From contig DYEX01000010.1 in the NCBI GenBank assembly GCA_020725525.1, positions 1 through 59,240 of the forward strand: DNA of 59,240 nucleotides. Reading direction: 5' to 3'. Below the pieces are notes generated by a model that did not search any database, was not told where the DNA came from, and saw only the letters and a program-made list of their open reading frames with translations. A program made the position numbers and the translations under genes. Numbering within the stretch: position 1 is the stretch's first letter; each line of letters begins with the position of its first letter. Source of the DNA: Desulfovirgula sp. GTDB taxonomy: Bacteria > Bacillota > Desulfotomaculia > Desulfotomaculales > Desulfovirgulaceae. Of this stretch, positions 7,811-15,814 are shown piece by piece.

Positions 7811-7964
7811 CGATGCTGCAACGACCCAAAAACAAAACCGCTATAAAACCTGGTTTTTTCCAGATACCGCGCACAGTTTCCCTCTCCCCCAACTACAAAA
7901 TGCTCCTTCCCGGGCAACCGGCCGGTCGCAGGCCCGGACAGCGGCCCATTTCTCATCCTCTCCG

Positions 7965-8084
7965 TTACCCTTCCCGCAACTCCGGTTGGGCCAGAATCAT
8001 CCTGTTTACCGCTTCCACGAAGGCTTCCGGCTCCGCCGGGGACAGGAGATGCGGAAAAAGAGGACGAATAATCTTTGCAAACAT
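7965..8084 (-). CDS. Small hypothetical protein, resembles the C-terminal tail of bacterial PH-domain proteins
   Basis: Thirty-nine codons from an ATG at 8084 read MFAKIIRPLFPHLLSPAEPE followed by an amphipathic helix (AFVEAVNRMILAQPELREG). The SPAEPExFxEAL pattern is typical of the last strand and helix of bacterial PH (bPH) domains. The same tail recurs at 24240-24315. It lies just after the ABC permease stop and may be a remnant rather than a gene; no ribosome site stands out. Confidence 0.35.
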   Translation of the reverse strand: MFAKIIRPLFPHLLSPAEPEAFVEAVNRMILAQPELREG

Positions 8085-8092
8085 CTGCACGG

Positions 8093-9766
8093 TCAGCGCA
8101 CGCAGGCCTCCCTCCGCTCGATTTCCCTTCCGCCAAGCACGACCCCCACGACAAAGGCGAGCACGCCAATGATCACAAGCCAGAGCAGCCCCAGCGCCCG
8201 CACCAGGACGCGCCAGCCGGTCCACGCGCCCGCTGCCACAAAGAACACGCCCACAGCCAGGGAAGCCGCATAAAGCAAAGAAACAACCCAGAAGAAAAGG
8301 TACGCCGCTCCACCCACCCTCTGGCGAACGTTCTGCGCGTTAAAGTCCGGTGACAGAGTACCACACCAGGCACCCAGAGCGGCCAGTCCGGGCGTTACCA
8401 GCAATACAAAGGATGCTACAACAATTAGCCGGAAGTCACGCAGGCCCAGAAGCAGGCTTGCCGCAAGTGTTACCGCCAGAAGCGGCGCCAGTACGGGGGC
8501 TACCACGCCCATAATTTTACCCTTCAGAATTTGTTCCCCGGTTATTGGTGTACTGCGCAAAAACGACCAACTGCGCCCCTCCCGTGCCACACAACCTAAA
8601 GCCAAAGGCCCCACCAGAGCCCAGGAAATTGCACCGGCTACACCCAAACAAACATAGAGAAGCAGTTCTGGAGGCAAAAGAGTGGACCCTCCTCTTCTCA
8701 GCGCGGGAGCTATGGTTACCACTACCATCATCACCAGCATGTACATGGCTTCCATCCACTCCCGCAGGTCGCGGCAGATCATGCGCATTTCTTTCCCGGC
8801 CAGGGCCCAGAGGGGACCTCTAAGGGATAGAAGGCTTTTTCTCCTGTTGGCCACCAAAACTGCGGAAAGCGGTCGGCGTCGAAGCCGCAGGTGTGTTTCG
8901 GCTGCCCCAACCCAATGAGTATAAAACGCTTCCTGCACGAGCAAAAAAGAAAGGACCAGAGCGAAAAAGGAAACCACAGCAGTGAGCCCGCCCCAAAAGA
9001 GAAAGTCGGAAAGACTCCCCCGGGAAGCTGCCACTGTTGCTTGCGCCAGCCAGTGTGCCGGAGAGACCTTTGGTTTGGCAAAAGAGAGGCGGTCCGTAAG
9101 GGAAATGACTTCCTGTGGCCCCCAACTAGCAAAGTAGCTGGAACCGAGGTAAAAGAAAGCATACATTACGATTCCCAGTAGCGTTCCTAGAGCTGCGCCC
9201 AGTTCCCGCACGCGGTAGGGCGGTATTACCCGCACCACCAGCGCCTCCGCCAGCACCGCCAGCGCGGTGGGCAGAAAAAGAAAGAGCAAACTCAGGAGCA
9301 AAGCTGCCGGGTAAAAGGACCACCTCGCACCCACCCCTGCCCCGTAGCCACACGCCGCCGGTAATACTACCACCAGGACTACCGGCAGCTGGCTGGCAGC
9401 CAACTCGCAAAACTTTAAAGCGAAAATCTGGCGCACGGTAAAAGGGGCGGCAAGTAGCAGGGGCAAGTCGGAGGAGGCATGGAGGGCAAAAAAGGCTGCG
9501 GCGAACCCGCTTACCAGGAGGATCAGCAGGCCAATATCGTAAAGAGCACTGAGCAGTACCAGCTCTCCTTCAGGAGCGACTGGCACAGGCGTGGCTCCCG
9601 TCAAGACCGGCTGAACCGCTTTGAAAAGAAAACGGCAGGCTCCAAAGACCATAACAGCCAGGGCGCCGGCCATCAGTACCAGCACGGCAGTTCCCACCCG
9701 TGCCTGGGGAGAGCGCAAGTAATTCCAGCAAGCTATCCTGGCTTTCCAGAGCAATAGTTGCCTCAC
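8093..9766 (-). CDS. ABC-2 type exporter permease
   Basis: The 557-residue integral membrane protein has about a dozen predicted helices in clusters (residues 25-45, 70-90, 115-180, 235-260, 335-420, 440-555) and the length of the putative ABC exporter (EcsB/ABC_export-like) family. The start overlaps the ATPase stop by four bases (ATGA), so it is translationally coupled to it. Together they form a complete two-component exporter. The cytoplasmic loop near 290-330 (LAGKEMRMICRDLREW) is the usual coupling region. The substrate is not apparent from the sequence. Confidence 0.8.
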   Translation of the reverse strand: MRQLLLWKARIACWNYLRSPQARVGTAVLVLMAGALAVMVFGACRFLFKAVQPVLTGATPVPVAPEGELVLLSALYDIGLLILLVSGFAAAFFALHASSDLPLLLAAPFTVRQIFALKFCELAASQLPVVLVVVLPAACGYGAGVGARWSFYPAALLLSLLFLFLPTALAVLAEALVVRVIPPYRVRELGAALGTLLGIVMYAFFYLGSSYFASWGPQEVISLTDRLSFAKPKVSPAHWLAQATVAASRGSLSDFLFWGGLTAVVSFFALVLSFLLVQEAFYTHWVGAAETHLRLRRRPLSAVLVANRRKSLLSLRGPLWALAGKEMRMICRDLREWMEAMYMLVMMVVVTIAPALRRGGSTLLPPELLLYVCLGVAGAISWALVGPLALGCVAREGRSWSFLRSTPITGEQILKGKIMGVVAPVLAPLLAVTLAASLLLGLRDFRLIVVASFVLLVTPGLAALGAWCGTLSPDFNAQNVRQRVGGAAYLFFWVVSLLYAASLAVGVFFVAAGAWTGWRVLVRALGLLWLVIIGVLAFVVGVVLGGREIERREACVR

Positions 9767-10533
9767 GGCAAATCCCCTTCTTCCAGGGAACGAACCACTT
9801 CGGCATACGCTGTGCCGCCCGTAAGCTGTAAAAAGAGATCCTCTAGAGAGGCCATATCTTTTTGAGATAGCCCTTTCAGCTCATCGATGGTGCCGCAGGC
9901 AATAAGGCGGCCCCTGTCGATGATCCCTACCCGGTTGCATATACGTTCCGCAATTTCCATAATGTGAGTGGACATAAAGACCGTCACCCCGCGCCCGGCC
10001 AGCATGCGGAGGGTGTCCTTTAAAATCCTGGCGCTTCGAGGGTCCAGCCCCGTCAAGGGTTCATCAAGAATAAGTACGCTGGGGTCGTGAACCAGCGCTG
10101 CTGCTACCGCCAATTTTTGCCGCATGCCTCGCGAGTAGGATTGAACAAGTTCATCAGCCCGCTCTTCCAAACCGAACAGATGTAATAATTCGGCAACACG
10201 GTCTATTCTCCGTTTTTCGTCCACCCTGTAGAGGTCGGCCATAAAGGATAGGAATTCCCGTCCGGTGAGCTTTTCGTAAAGGAAGGGTTCGTCGGGGACA
10301 TAGCCCAAAATGGCCTTGGCCCGGAGCGGTTCTGCATGAATGTCGTAGCCACCAATAAAAGCGCACCCGGCAGTGGGACGCAGCAGTCCGGTCAGCATGC
10401 GGATGGTGGTGGTTTTGCCCGCCCCGTTAGGGCCGAGAAAGCCGAAAATTTCCCCGGGTACCACCTCCAGATCCAAACCGTCTACGGCGGTAAAACGGCC
10501 AAAACGCTTGGTAAGCCTTTCGGTTTTAATCAT
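9763..10533 (-). CDS. ABC transporter ATP-binding protein
   Basis: The 256-residue ATPase begins at MIKTERLTKRFG (ATG 10533, GGGAGA upstream). The 18 codons open before it have no support. It has Walker A (GPNGAGKTT, residues 34-42), a Q-loop (GYVPDEPF), the signature SRGMRQ, Walker B with catalytic Glu (VLILDEP), a D-loop (TGLDP) and H-loop (STH). This is the CcmA/NatA-type architecture. It pairs with the permease downstream, and the substrate is unknown. The gene upstream (10550-11005) overlaps its leader closely, suggesting one transcript. Confidence 0.85.
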   Translation of the reverse strand: MIKTERLTKRFGRFTAVDGLDLEVVPGEIFGFLGPNGAGKTTTIRMLTGLLRPTAGCAFIGGYDIHAEPLRAKAILGYVPDEPFLYEKLTGREFLSFMADLYRVDEKRRIDRVAELLHLFGLEERADELVQSYSRGMRQKLAVAAALVHDPSVLILDEPLTGLDPRSARILKDTLRMLAGRGVTVFMSTHIMEIAERICNRVGIIDRGRLIACGTIDELKGLSQKDMASLEDLFLQLTGGTAYAEVVRSLEEGDLP

Positions 10534-10549
10534 CCGCGTCTCCCTCTTT

Positions 10550-11005
10550 TCATCTCTCGGTACGCACCTTCCATAAAAGGTGGGCAACCGCGGCCAGCAA
10601 AAGGCCCAGGCCGCCCGCCGCCACCGCCACTGCTGCCGCGAAGCGCCACCACACTATTGTGAAAGGGCGCTCCCACGGGGAGAGCAAGCGGGTGGTCCAC
10701 ACGTCACCCGGCGGGCTGTAGCGGCTCTGGTCCTGCACCACCTTAACCCCCGTCATTTCTTCCATGGCCCGGTTCCACACGAGAACCTTTCCTTCGCGGT
10801 CAACGGCAAGGGTGGCATCCGGGAGGGAGTCAACGATCCTTTCAAGGAGATCCAGCTTTTCCGTTAAATTTTCCGGCAGGAGTTTACTGCTGGCGCCGAG
10901 CAGGAGTTCAAGAAACTTCTTCGCCGCTCCGGCTTTTTCCTCTGGCAGAGCGTCCACCAGCCGGTAAAGTTCGTCTTTTCCTCGACCCGGGTTCATGCAA
11001 TTCAC
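10550..11005 (-). CDS. Chimeric protein: PAS-domain start joined to a membrane-protein C-terminus
   Basis: Three unrelated pieces are read in one 151-residue frame. Residues 10-33 (DELYRLVDALPEEKAGAAKK) resemble the leader of small regulatory proteins. Residues 50-88 (RIVDSLPDATLAVDREGKVL, NRAMEEMTGVK) are the start of a sensor PAS domain, cut before its core ends. From VVQDQSRYSPPGDVWTT onward the sequence is the tail of a small membrane protein with one helix, also found at 23789-24157. The PAS part lacks most of its fold and no kinase follows. It is open and could be translated, but it looks like a recombination product. It directly precedes the ABC exporter genes. Confidence 0.5.
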   Translation of the reverse strand: MNCMNPGRGKDELYRLVDALPEEKAGAAKKFLELLLGASSKLLPENLTEKLDLLERIVDSLPDATLAVDREGKVLVWNRAMEEMTGVKVVQDQSRYSPPGDVWTTRLLSPWERPFTIVWWRFAAAVAVAAGGLGLLLAAVAHLLWKVRTER

Positions 11006-11090
11006 AGCTCCTTTTGAACACTTTTCTCCGGATGTTTTTTATTTTTCGGGGAACAAAATCCTGCCCCGGAATAGATGAAGAAACAGACGG

Positions 11091-11315
11091 TTATTCCCCG
11101 CCGCGGCCTCCGACGCCCCTGGGCCGTACTTTAGCCTGGTAGTACTCCAAGATCAGCTTATCCACCTTCCGGCTGGCCGCCAGGAGCTTCTCTTTGTCGC
11201 CCGGATCGACGGCCATCAATTCTCTCCTGGCTTTTTCCAGCCGCAGGATCGTCCTGCCGAGTTCCAGCAAAAACCTCCCCCTTTCACCAACTTGCACCAG
11301 ATTCAATTGAACCAC
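11091..11315 (-). CDS. Spo0E-family aspartyl-phosphate phosphatase
   Basis: The 74-residue protein is two helices: RTILRLEKARRELMAV, then EKLLAASRKVDKLILEYYQ. The SxxxDxLIxxY signature with its central Asp defines Spo0E-like phosphatases, which dephosphorylate Spo0A~P and so delay sporulation. The length fits the family (50-90). The tail (KVRPRGVGGRGGE) is glycine-rich. A fragment of a paralogue is present at 6067. It implies an endospore-forming host. Confidence 0.7.
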   Translation of the reverse strand: MVQLNLVQVGERGRFLLELGRTILRLEKARRELMAVDPGDKEKLLAASRKVDKLILEYYQAKVRPRGVGGRGGE

Positions 11316-11385
11316 TTCCTGGAAAGAGCGTCAAGGGGAACGCTGTCGAACGGTGTTGGCAGGGTCAAACTTTTCCCTGTGTGCG

Positions 11386-11703
11386 TCAAGCCAGCTCGAA
11401 CTCCACCACCCATACCCCGGCGTCCGGATCCCAGAAGCCGTATATCTTCTCGAACGCCTTCCGGTACGCTCCCATCGATGAGCAGCCCTCCCTGTGGGCA
11501 TCCTCCTTTGTAATGCTATCCAGCCGCTCCCGACGGACGGCAATCACCCTCACATAAGTAAACACTGGTGAACGGAGCCGACCTTTCATAAAAAACAAAA
11601 GGCCGGGCATCCCCGGATAAAGACGTCCGGCATTCCAAGTACCACTTCCCCACTGGCTGACTACTGATCCTCCAATACCGGCTTCGGGTTTAGGATACGC
11701 CAA
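11386..11703 (-). CDS. ASCH-domain-like protein, probably 5'-truncated
   Basis: The second half (TYVRVIAVRRERLDSITKED, then FEKIYGFWDPDAGVWVVEFE) matches the end of phage-type ASCH domains, where RLQDITEEDA and WVWVIEFE-like blocks are conserved. The first 50 residues do not resemble the ASCH beta-barrel start, which normally includes a GxxR/K motif. The 5' half may be foreign sequence. ASCH domains bind RNA or modified nucleosides. This truncated form is probably inactive. Confidence 0.45.
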   Translation of the reverse strand: MAYPKPEAGIGGSVVSQWGSGTWNAGRLYPGMPGLLFFMKGRLRSPVFTYVRVIAVRRERLDSITKEDAHREGCSSMGAYRKAFEKIYGFWDPDAGVWVVEFELA

Positions 11704-11715
11704 GAGTATACATCT

Positions 11716-12054
11716 TCACCACTCCGTCGGGTAAAGAAGCCGTGCTACTCGCGAAGGAAGCCAGTGATGTTTTGTTGTACCGTTCGCATAAGTTGTTACC
11801 TCTCCGGTCCCCAGTCTTACAGCCATTTTCCCCAGGAGCCGCCCTTCTTTAAAAACGAGCAGCCATTCGGTTTCGTCTCTCCGGCCCTGCACCCCACCGG
11901 TCAGGGTGCTGACCAGCAGGAGGCCGCGGTAGGCTCCGAAACCGGGACGGACCTGCCCTTCGGTCGGCGCATTTTCCGCCTTAACTGCCTTCAGTTCCCG
12001 TGTGAGGCTCTCTTCGCTTACCAGCCGCGGTTTTTCTTCCTCCAGGGATAAGCT
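11716..12054 (-). pseudogene. Start-less open frame, remnant of an unrecognised protein
   Basis: About 113 codons stay open on the minus strand and look protein-like ([72 protein letters not shown]) but have no ATG at the 5' side. It abuts the AAA remnant on the other strand. A 5'-truncated gene is the simplest reading. I do not recognise the family. Confidence 0.35.
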
Positions 12055-12084
12055 ATGAATCTCTTCCCCGCAGGGGGATTTCAG

Positions 12085-12425
12085 ATAAAGGCGCTTTCTT
12101 TGCCCTCTTCCAGCACCGGTTTGACCGCCGTGGAATCTACCTCCTCGACGAGCCCGAGGCGGCCCTGTCTCCAGCCCGGCAAATAGCCTTCCTGCGGCTC
12201 CTATGGCAGATGGAGCAAACCGGTAACGCCCAGTTTCTCATTGCCACCCACTCGCCCATTCTGCTGGCCTGCCCCGGGGCAACGATCTAAAGCCTGGATT
12301 ATTCCCCTCTGCAGTCTGTGGAATACGAGGACACCGAACACTACCGTCTTACCCGCGACTTTTTGAACAACCGGGCACGTTTCTTCCGCCACAGCCTCCC
12401 TATCCTGGAATTTTCGCCTTCCAGT
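12085..12425 (+). pseudogene. AAA_21-type ATPase, C-terminal remnant with internal stop
   Basis: Plus-strand sequence encodes [20 protein letters not shown] (Walker B and D-loop), [18 protein letters not shown], then TAA, then SLDYSPLQSVEYEDTEHYRL and TRDFLNN in the same frame. This is the standard C-terminal half of small predicted ATPases (AAA_21), where ATIYSFD would be expected, so the TAA replaces a Tyr codon. The Walker A half is absent. It is clearly non-functional. Confidence 0.7.
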
Positions 12426-12452
12426 ACCTTTTTCATCCTCAACCCGGCCGGT

Positions 12453-13019
12453 TCACCTGAAAGTTGCAACCAGGTTGGCCATTGCCTCGCGAAATACCAT
12501 AGGCGGTCTGAACATGGCGGTTTCATGAACCCCGGCACCGTAAGCTTTAATTCCCAGCCGATGGGCTTCCTTCATGGCCCGGAGCAAGTGAAAATCGTGG
12601 GTAACAATAATGGCACTGTCCCAGCCATGTTCCCGCATGATTTTAAGGGCACCCACCAGGTTTTCCCGCGTGTTCCGGGAGCAAACCTCCGCATGAACAA
12701 TATCAGCAGGTATACCTGGCGCTATAATAGTTTGCCTGGCCGCGGTCCCCTCGGGGGTAGGGTTTAAATGGCCCACTCCGCCGGTAGTGATGATAGCCCG
12801 GGCGTACCCTTGACGGTAAAGCCTTTCTGCCAGGGTGATTCGTTCGAATAAAGCAGGACTAGGGCCGTTCGGCCACACGGCGGCGCCCAGCACGATGATA
12901 ACATCGGCTTTTTGCGGCTGGGTTTTTCGCCCGTACCATTCAACGTAGCCGTACAGGCCCCCCAGCGTTAACGAGGCAGTGGAAAACAACATCAAGGTAA
13001 TCAACGTAATTTTTTTCAT
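12453..13019 (-). CDS. YdcF/SanA-family (DUF218) membrane-anchored protein
   Basis: The 188-residue product has an N-terminal transmembrane anchor (residues 4-25) and the DUF218 core: ADVIIVLGAAVWPNGPSPAL, RAIITTGGVG, ARQTIIAPGIP, CSRNTRENL, and AIIVTHDFHLLRAM. These match SanA/YdcF-type proteins, implicated in envelope integrity, though the biochemical role is not settled. The length fits the SanA subgroup. The ATG at 13019 is preceded by GGAGGGGCG, a good ribosome site. It is a single gene. Confidence 0.8.
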   Translation of the reverse strand: MKKITLITLMLFSTASLTLGGLYGYVEWYGRKTQPQKADVIIVLGAAVWPNGPSPALFERITLAERLYRQGYARAIITTGGVGHLNPTPEGTAARQTIIAPGIPADIVHAEVCSRNTRENLVGALKIMREHGWDSAIIVTHDFHLLRAMKEAHRLGIKAYGAGVHETAMFRPPMVFREAMANLVATFR

Positions 13020-13079
13020 GAACGCCCCTCCGCTTTCAATAGTATAGAAATTAAAGGCGTTTTACAACATGGCAAAAGG

Positions 13080-13303
13080 TTAAGTAAGGCAAGTCTGACC
13101 TGCTGATACCCCCTTCGGCCCTACCCAGTTCAGCAGCTTTTCCCCGTCAATTTTATTCACATGGGCCAGGCCAAAACCAGCCCCCGAAGCCAATTCAATA
13201 TTAACGCTTGCGGAAGCCGTAGCCGGATTGCTGCCTGCCGGCTCCCGATCAACCAGCAGAGACTGCCTGAGCAGTTCAACATTCTTAACGGAAACCGCCG
13301 TTA
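13080..13303 (-). pseudogene. Start-less C-terminal fragment of an unrecognised protein
   Basis: The minus strand stays open for about 74 codons ending in TAA. It reads protein-like sequence (VKNVELLRQSLLVDREPAG, ASVNIELASGAGFGLAHVNK, IDGEKLLNWVGPKG). There is no start, and it adjoins the truncated bPH-type frame at 13301. I cannot name the family. Confidence 0.3.
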
Positions 13304-13595
13304 ATACGACCTATCACTGATCTGGTACCGCCACCTTCGCCAGCGAAGATCGGGAAGTACACCGATTTCCAGCACCCCGTACAAAACCACCAGCAACCCT
13401 GGAAAAACCAGCAACCACCAGGGCCAGGTCAATTTTAGAACAACAAACACCCCGAGGCTTGTAGCCAAAAGCCCTAACACTACCGTTTTGATTGTCCCGT
13501 GAATTCTCCAAACCTTTATTGAGGCGGAACTGAACCGGATACTGAAACGTGTACCAGCAGTGAGAAGAAAAAACCTCGCCGGTGCGGGACCGGGG

Positions 13596-13629
13596 GCTCG
13601 ATAAGTTAATAAGTTAAGTGCCTGGCACC
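13596..13629. repeat. REP-like element, copy 1 (partner 25318-25351)
   Basis: A 34-bp sequence identical to 25318-25351 ends in the palindrome GTGCCTGGCAC followed by C. The preceding half contains two TAAGTTAA-type words. Palindromic GTGCCTGGCAC-ending elements resemble REP sequences mobilised by REP-associated tyrosine transposases. No such transposase is in the window. Confidence 0.75.
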
Positions 13630-13736
13630 ACTGCTGGACCACTCCTTGACCCCCATCCCTGCCATCCCGGTAAACCTGCTTTCCCGTTGATCTAAAAAAG
13701 GAACTGTCGTTTAAGCCGGCCGGCAAACTGTTGGCA

Positions 13737-13764
13737 TTTAACACCTGTTTAACAATATTTAACA
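13737..13764 (+). promoter_or_regulatory. Pho box: three TTTAACA repeats
   Basis: TTTAACA occurs at 13737, 13748 and 13758, spaced 11 and 10 bp, so all three face the same side of the helix. This is the direct-repeat arrangement bound by PhoP/PhoB response regulators (TT(A/C/T)ACA-type words). It sits about 20 bp upstream of a -35 hexamer and about 80 bp before the alkaline phosphatase start, the expected position for phosphate-starvation activation. Confidence 0.75.
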
Positions 13765-13784
13765 AGCAGTTATCTGGTCATCAA

Positions 13785-13812
13785 TTGAAACTTAACATAA
13801 ATCTGTTAAGAT
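13785..13812 (+). promoter_or_regulatory. Promoter of alkaline phosphatase with internal palindrome
   Basis: TTGAAA (13785-13790) and TAAGAT (13807-13812) are separated by 16 bp. The spacer and -10 box contain a perfect inverted repeat, CTTAACA-N6-TGTTAAG (13791-13810), whose left arm is a fourth TTAACA word. The palindrome could let the same regulator, or a repressor, contact the core promoter. Confidence 0.6.
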
Positions 13813-13845
13813 AACGCCAAAAATATTTTTCCCGGAGGTGTCGCT

Positions 13846-15480
13846 ATGACCAAAACCATGAAGAGAATCCCGGCTATCCTCGTTATTGTTTTGCTCCTGT
13901 TGGTCAGCGTTTCTGCCCCCCTCGCCAGCGCGGCAAGTGCACCTGCCGTAAAGAATGTTATCCTCATGATCCCAGACGGCATGAGCGTCGGCGGGACAAC
14001 TCTGGCCAGGTGGTATAAAGGCGGTACGCCCCTGGCCATGGACGAAATGGCCTGCGGCCTGGTGAGAACTTACTCCTCCGACGCAGCCATCGCTGACTCC
14101 GCACCTGCGGCAACGGCCTTCTCCACCGGCTTTAAGTCCCATACCGGCTACGTGGCGGTTTTGCCTGACGTGGCCGACATGCCGGGCCTTCAACCCATCG
14201 CCAGGGGCGATGAAAAGAAACCCGTGGCCACCATCCTCGAAGCAGCAAAACTGGCGGGAAAAGCCACGGGACTGGTAGTTACCTGTGAAATACCCCACGC
14301 CACCCCGGCAGCTTTCTCCGCCCATTACCCGGACCGGAACAACTATGATGATATCCTCGAACAACAAGTATATAGCGGTATAGATGTGGTGCTGGGCGGC
14401 GGTTCCAAATACCTGACACCCGAGGCCAGAAAAGACAGGGAAGACTTAATTAAGGTAATCAAGGACCTGGGTTATGATTATGTAACCACGCCGGAAGCAC
14501 TTCGTAAGTCCACTTCCAACAAGTTGTGGGGCATGTTTGCTCCCAAAGATCTAAGTTATGATTTTGACCGTGACCCGGCAAAACAGCCCAGCCTGGCGGA
14601 AATGACCAGCAAAGCCATTGAGGTGCTTTCTAAAGATAAGGACGGATTCTTCCTGATGGTGGAAGGGAGCAAAATAGACTGGGCCGCCCATGCCAATGAC
14701 CCGGTGGGCGTAATCAGCGATATCCTGGCCTTTGACAACGCCGTAAAAGTGGCCCTGGACTTTGCCAAAAAGGATAAGCACACCGTTGTCATCGCAGTAA
14801 CTGACCACGGTAACGGTGGAATCACCATCGGAGACCGGGAGACCAGCAAAAATTACGACGAGCTGCCCCTTTCCACATTCATCGAGCCTTTAAAGAGGGC
14901 AAAACTGACCGGTGAAGGCGTCGAGAAAAAATTAAACGCCGGCAGGAGCAACATCAAAGAAGTAATGGCAACTTATTACGGCATCACCGACCTGACGGAG
15001 GACGAAATCAAAGCAATCAAAGAGGCCAAACCGGGCAAGTTGAATTATGTTGTGGGTCCAATGCTTAGCAAGCGGGCCCATATCGGGTGGACCACCAACG
15101 GCCACACCGGCGAAGATGTGGTTCTGTACGTGTACTCGCCGACCGGCGACCGGCCCACGGGAGTGATTGAAAACATAGATATAGCTAAGTACATGGAGAG
15201 AATACTGGGCCTTAACTTACAGGAAACCACCAGAAAACTCTTCGTGCCGGCAGAATCCGCTTTCCCGGCCAGGGGCGCCAGGGTGGAATGGGATGACAGT
15301 GATCCCAACAACCCCGTGTTTGTGGTTACCAGGGGCAATGATAAATTAAAATTGCCGGTAAACAAAAATCTTGCCGAAATCAACGGTAAGCTGGTTAAAA
15401 TGAACGGCCTGACCGTTTATAATGGTGTGACCACCTTTGTACCACAGGAAGCACTTGATTTAATGAAGGCACTGCAATAG
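13846..15480 (+). CDS. phoA: Secreted alkaline phosphatase
   Basis: The 544-residue protein has a signal peptide (residues 6-30, ending ASA). The alkaline phosphatase metal/nucleophile sites follow: MIPDGMS (Asp44) and ADSAPAATAF (nucleophile Ser85). Later metal ligands lie in EGSKIDWAAHANDP and VTDHGNGG, and HTGEDV supplies a histidine. The last 65 residues (LPVNKNLAEINGKLVKMNGL, TTFVPQEAL) look like half of a stalk domain, suggesting cell-wall association. It hydrolyses phosphomonoesters outside the cell to free phosphate. ATG 13846 is preceded by CGGAGGTG. The triple Pho box upstream predicts PhoPR control. Confidence 0.9.
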   Translation: MTKTMKRIPAILVIVLLLLVSVSAPLASAASAPAVKNVILMIPDGMSVGGTTLARWYKGGTPLAMDEMACGLVRTYSSDAAIADSAPAATAFSTGFKSHTGYVAVLPDVADMPGLQPIARGDEKKPVATILEAAKLAGKATGLVVTCEIPHATPAAFSAHYPDRNNYDDILEQQVYSGIDVVLGGGSKYLTPEARKDREDLIKVIKDLGYDYVTTPEALRKSTSNKLWGMFAPKDLSYDFDRDPAKQPSLAEMTSKAIEVLSKDKDGFFLMVEGSKIDWAAHANDPVGVISDILAFDNAVKVALDFAKKDKHTVVIAVTDHGNGGITIGDRETSKNYDELPLSTFIEPLKRAKLTGEGVEKKLNAGRSNIKEVMATYYGITDLTEDEIKAIKEAKPGKLNYVVGPMLSKRAHIGWTTNGHTGEDVVLYVYSPTGDRPTGVIENIDIAKYMERILGLNLQETTRKLFVPAESAFPARGARVEWDDSDPNNPVFVVTRGNDKLKLPVNKNLAEINGKLVKMNGLTVYNGVTTFVPQEALDLMKALQ

Positions 15481-15580
15481 CCCGGATTTACGAAGTACAT
15501 CCCCCGTTAAGCAGTCCGCGCATTGCCACCCTCTTGCTTATAGCCCGTCTACTCCGGCCATGGGGCAGGCGGGCCACTTT

Positions 15581-15809
15581 TTATAACGGTGGTGTTGCCG
15601 TCGATTCCAAGGTAAACCTGGCTACCCGGGGCGGCGGCAGGAACTCCCAGGTACCGGTAACGCCCGCGGCCAGAGCGCCCAGCTCCAGGTGCAGCATGGC
15701 GGTGCCGCAGTCCAGGCGCTTGGGAATATTGTAGGTGTCGTGCAGGTTGTCCACGGCCACCGTAATATCCCCACCTCGAACCGCCAGGGTTGCCCCCTCG
15801 TTTAAATTG
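15581..15809 (-). pseudogene. Nitroreductase-like protein, C-terminal remnant
   Basis: The minus strand reads GGDITVAVDNLHDTYNIPKR followed by LDCGTAMLHLELGALAAGVT and WEFLPPPRVARFT before a stop. The IPKRLDCGTAMLHLELGA block is typical of the C-terminal segment of the TM1586-like nitroreductase group. An in-frame stop precedes it and the flavin-binding N-terminal half is missing. Confidence 0.5.
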
Positions 15810-15814
15810 CCAGT

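Larger units (their letters stand above)
13301..13765 (-). pseudogene. Truncated bPH2-type membrane protein
   Basis: The useful part begins near codon 85 (VWRIHGTIKTVVLGLLAT). It has two hydrophobic helices separated by WPWW and ends RWRRWRYQISDRSY. That is the usual start of a bPH2/YdbS-like protein, whose first PH strand reads RWRYxIsD. The frame stops right there, so the PH domain is missing. The first 80 codons cross a REP-like repeat and do not look coding. Confidence 0.4.

Noticed and set aside
7410-8273. Plus-strand open frame of 287 codons
   Set aside because: Antisense to the propeller gene and the gap beside it; Ser/Thr/Pro-rich without any recognisable domain.
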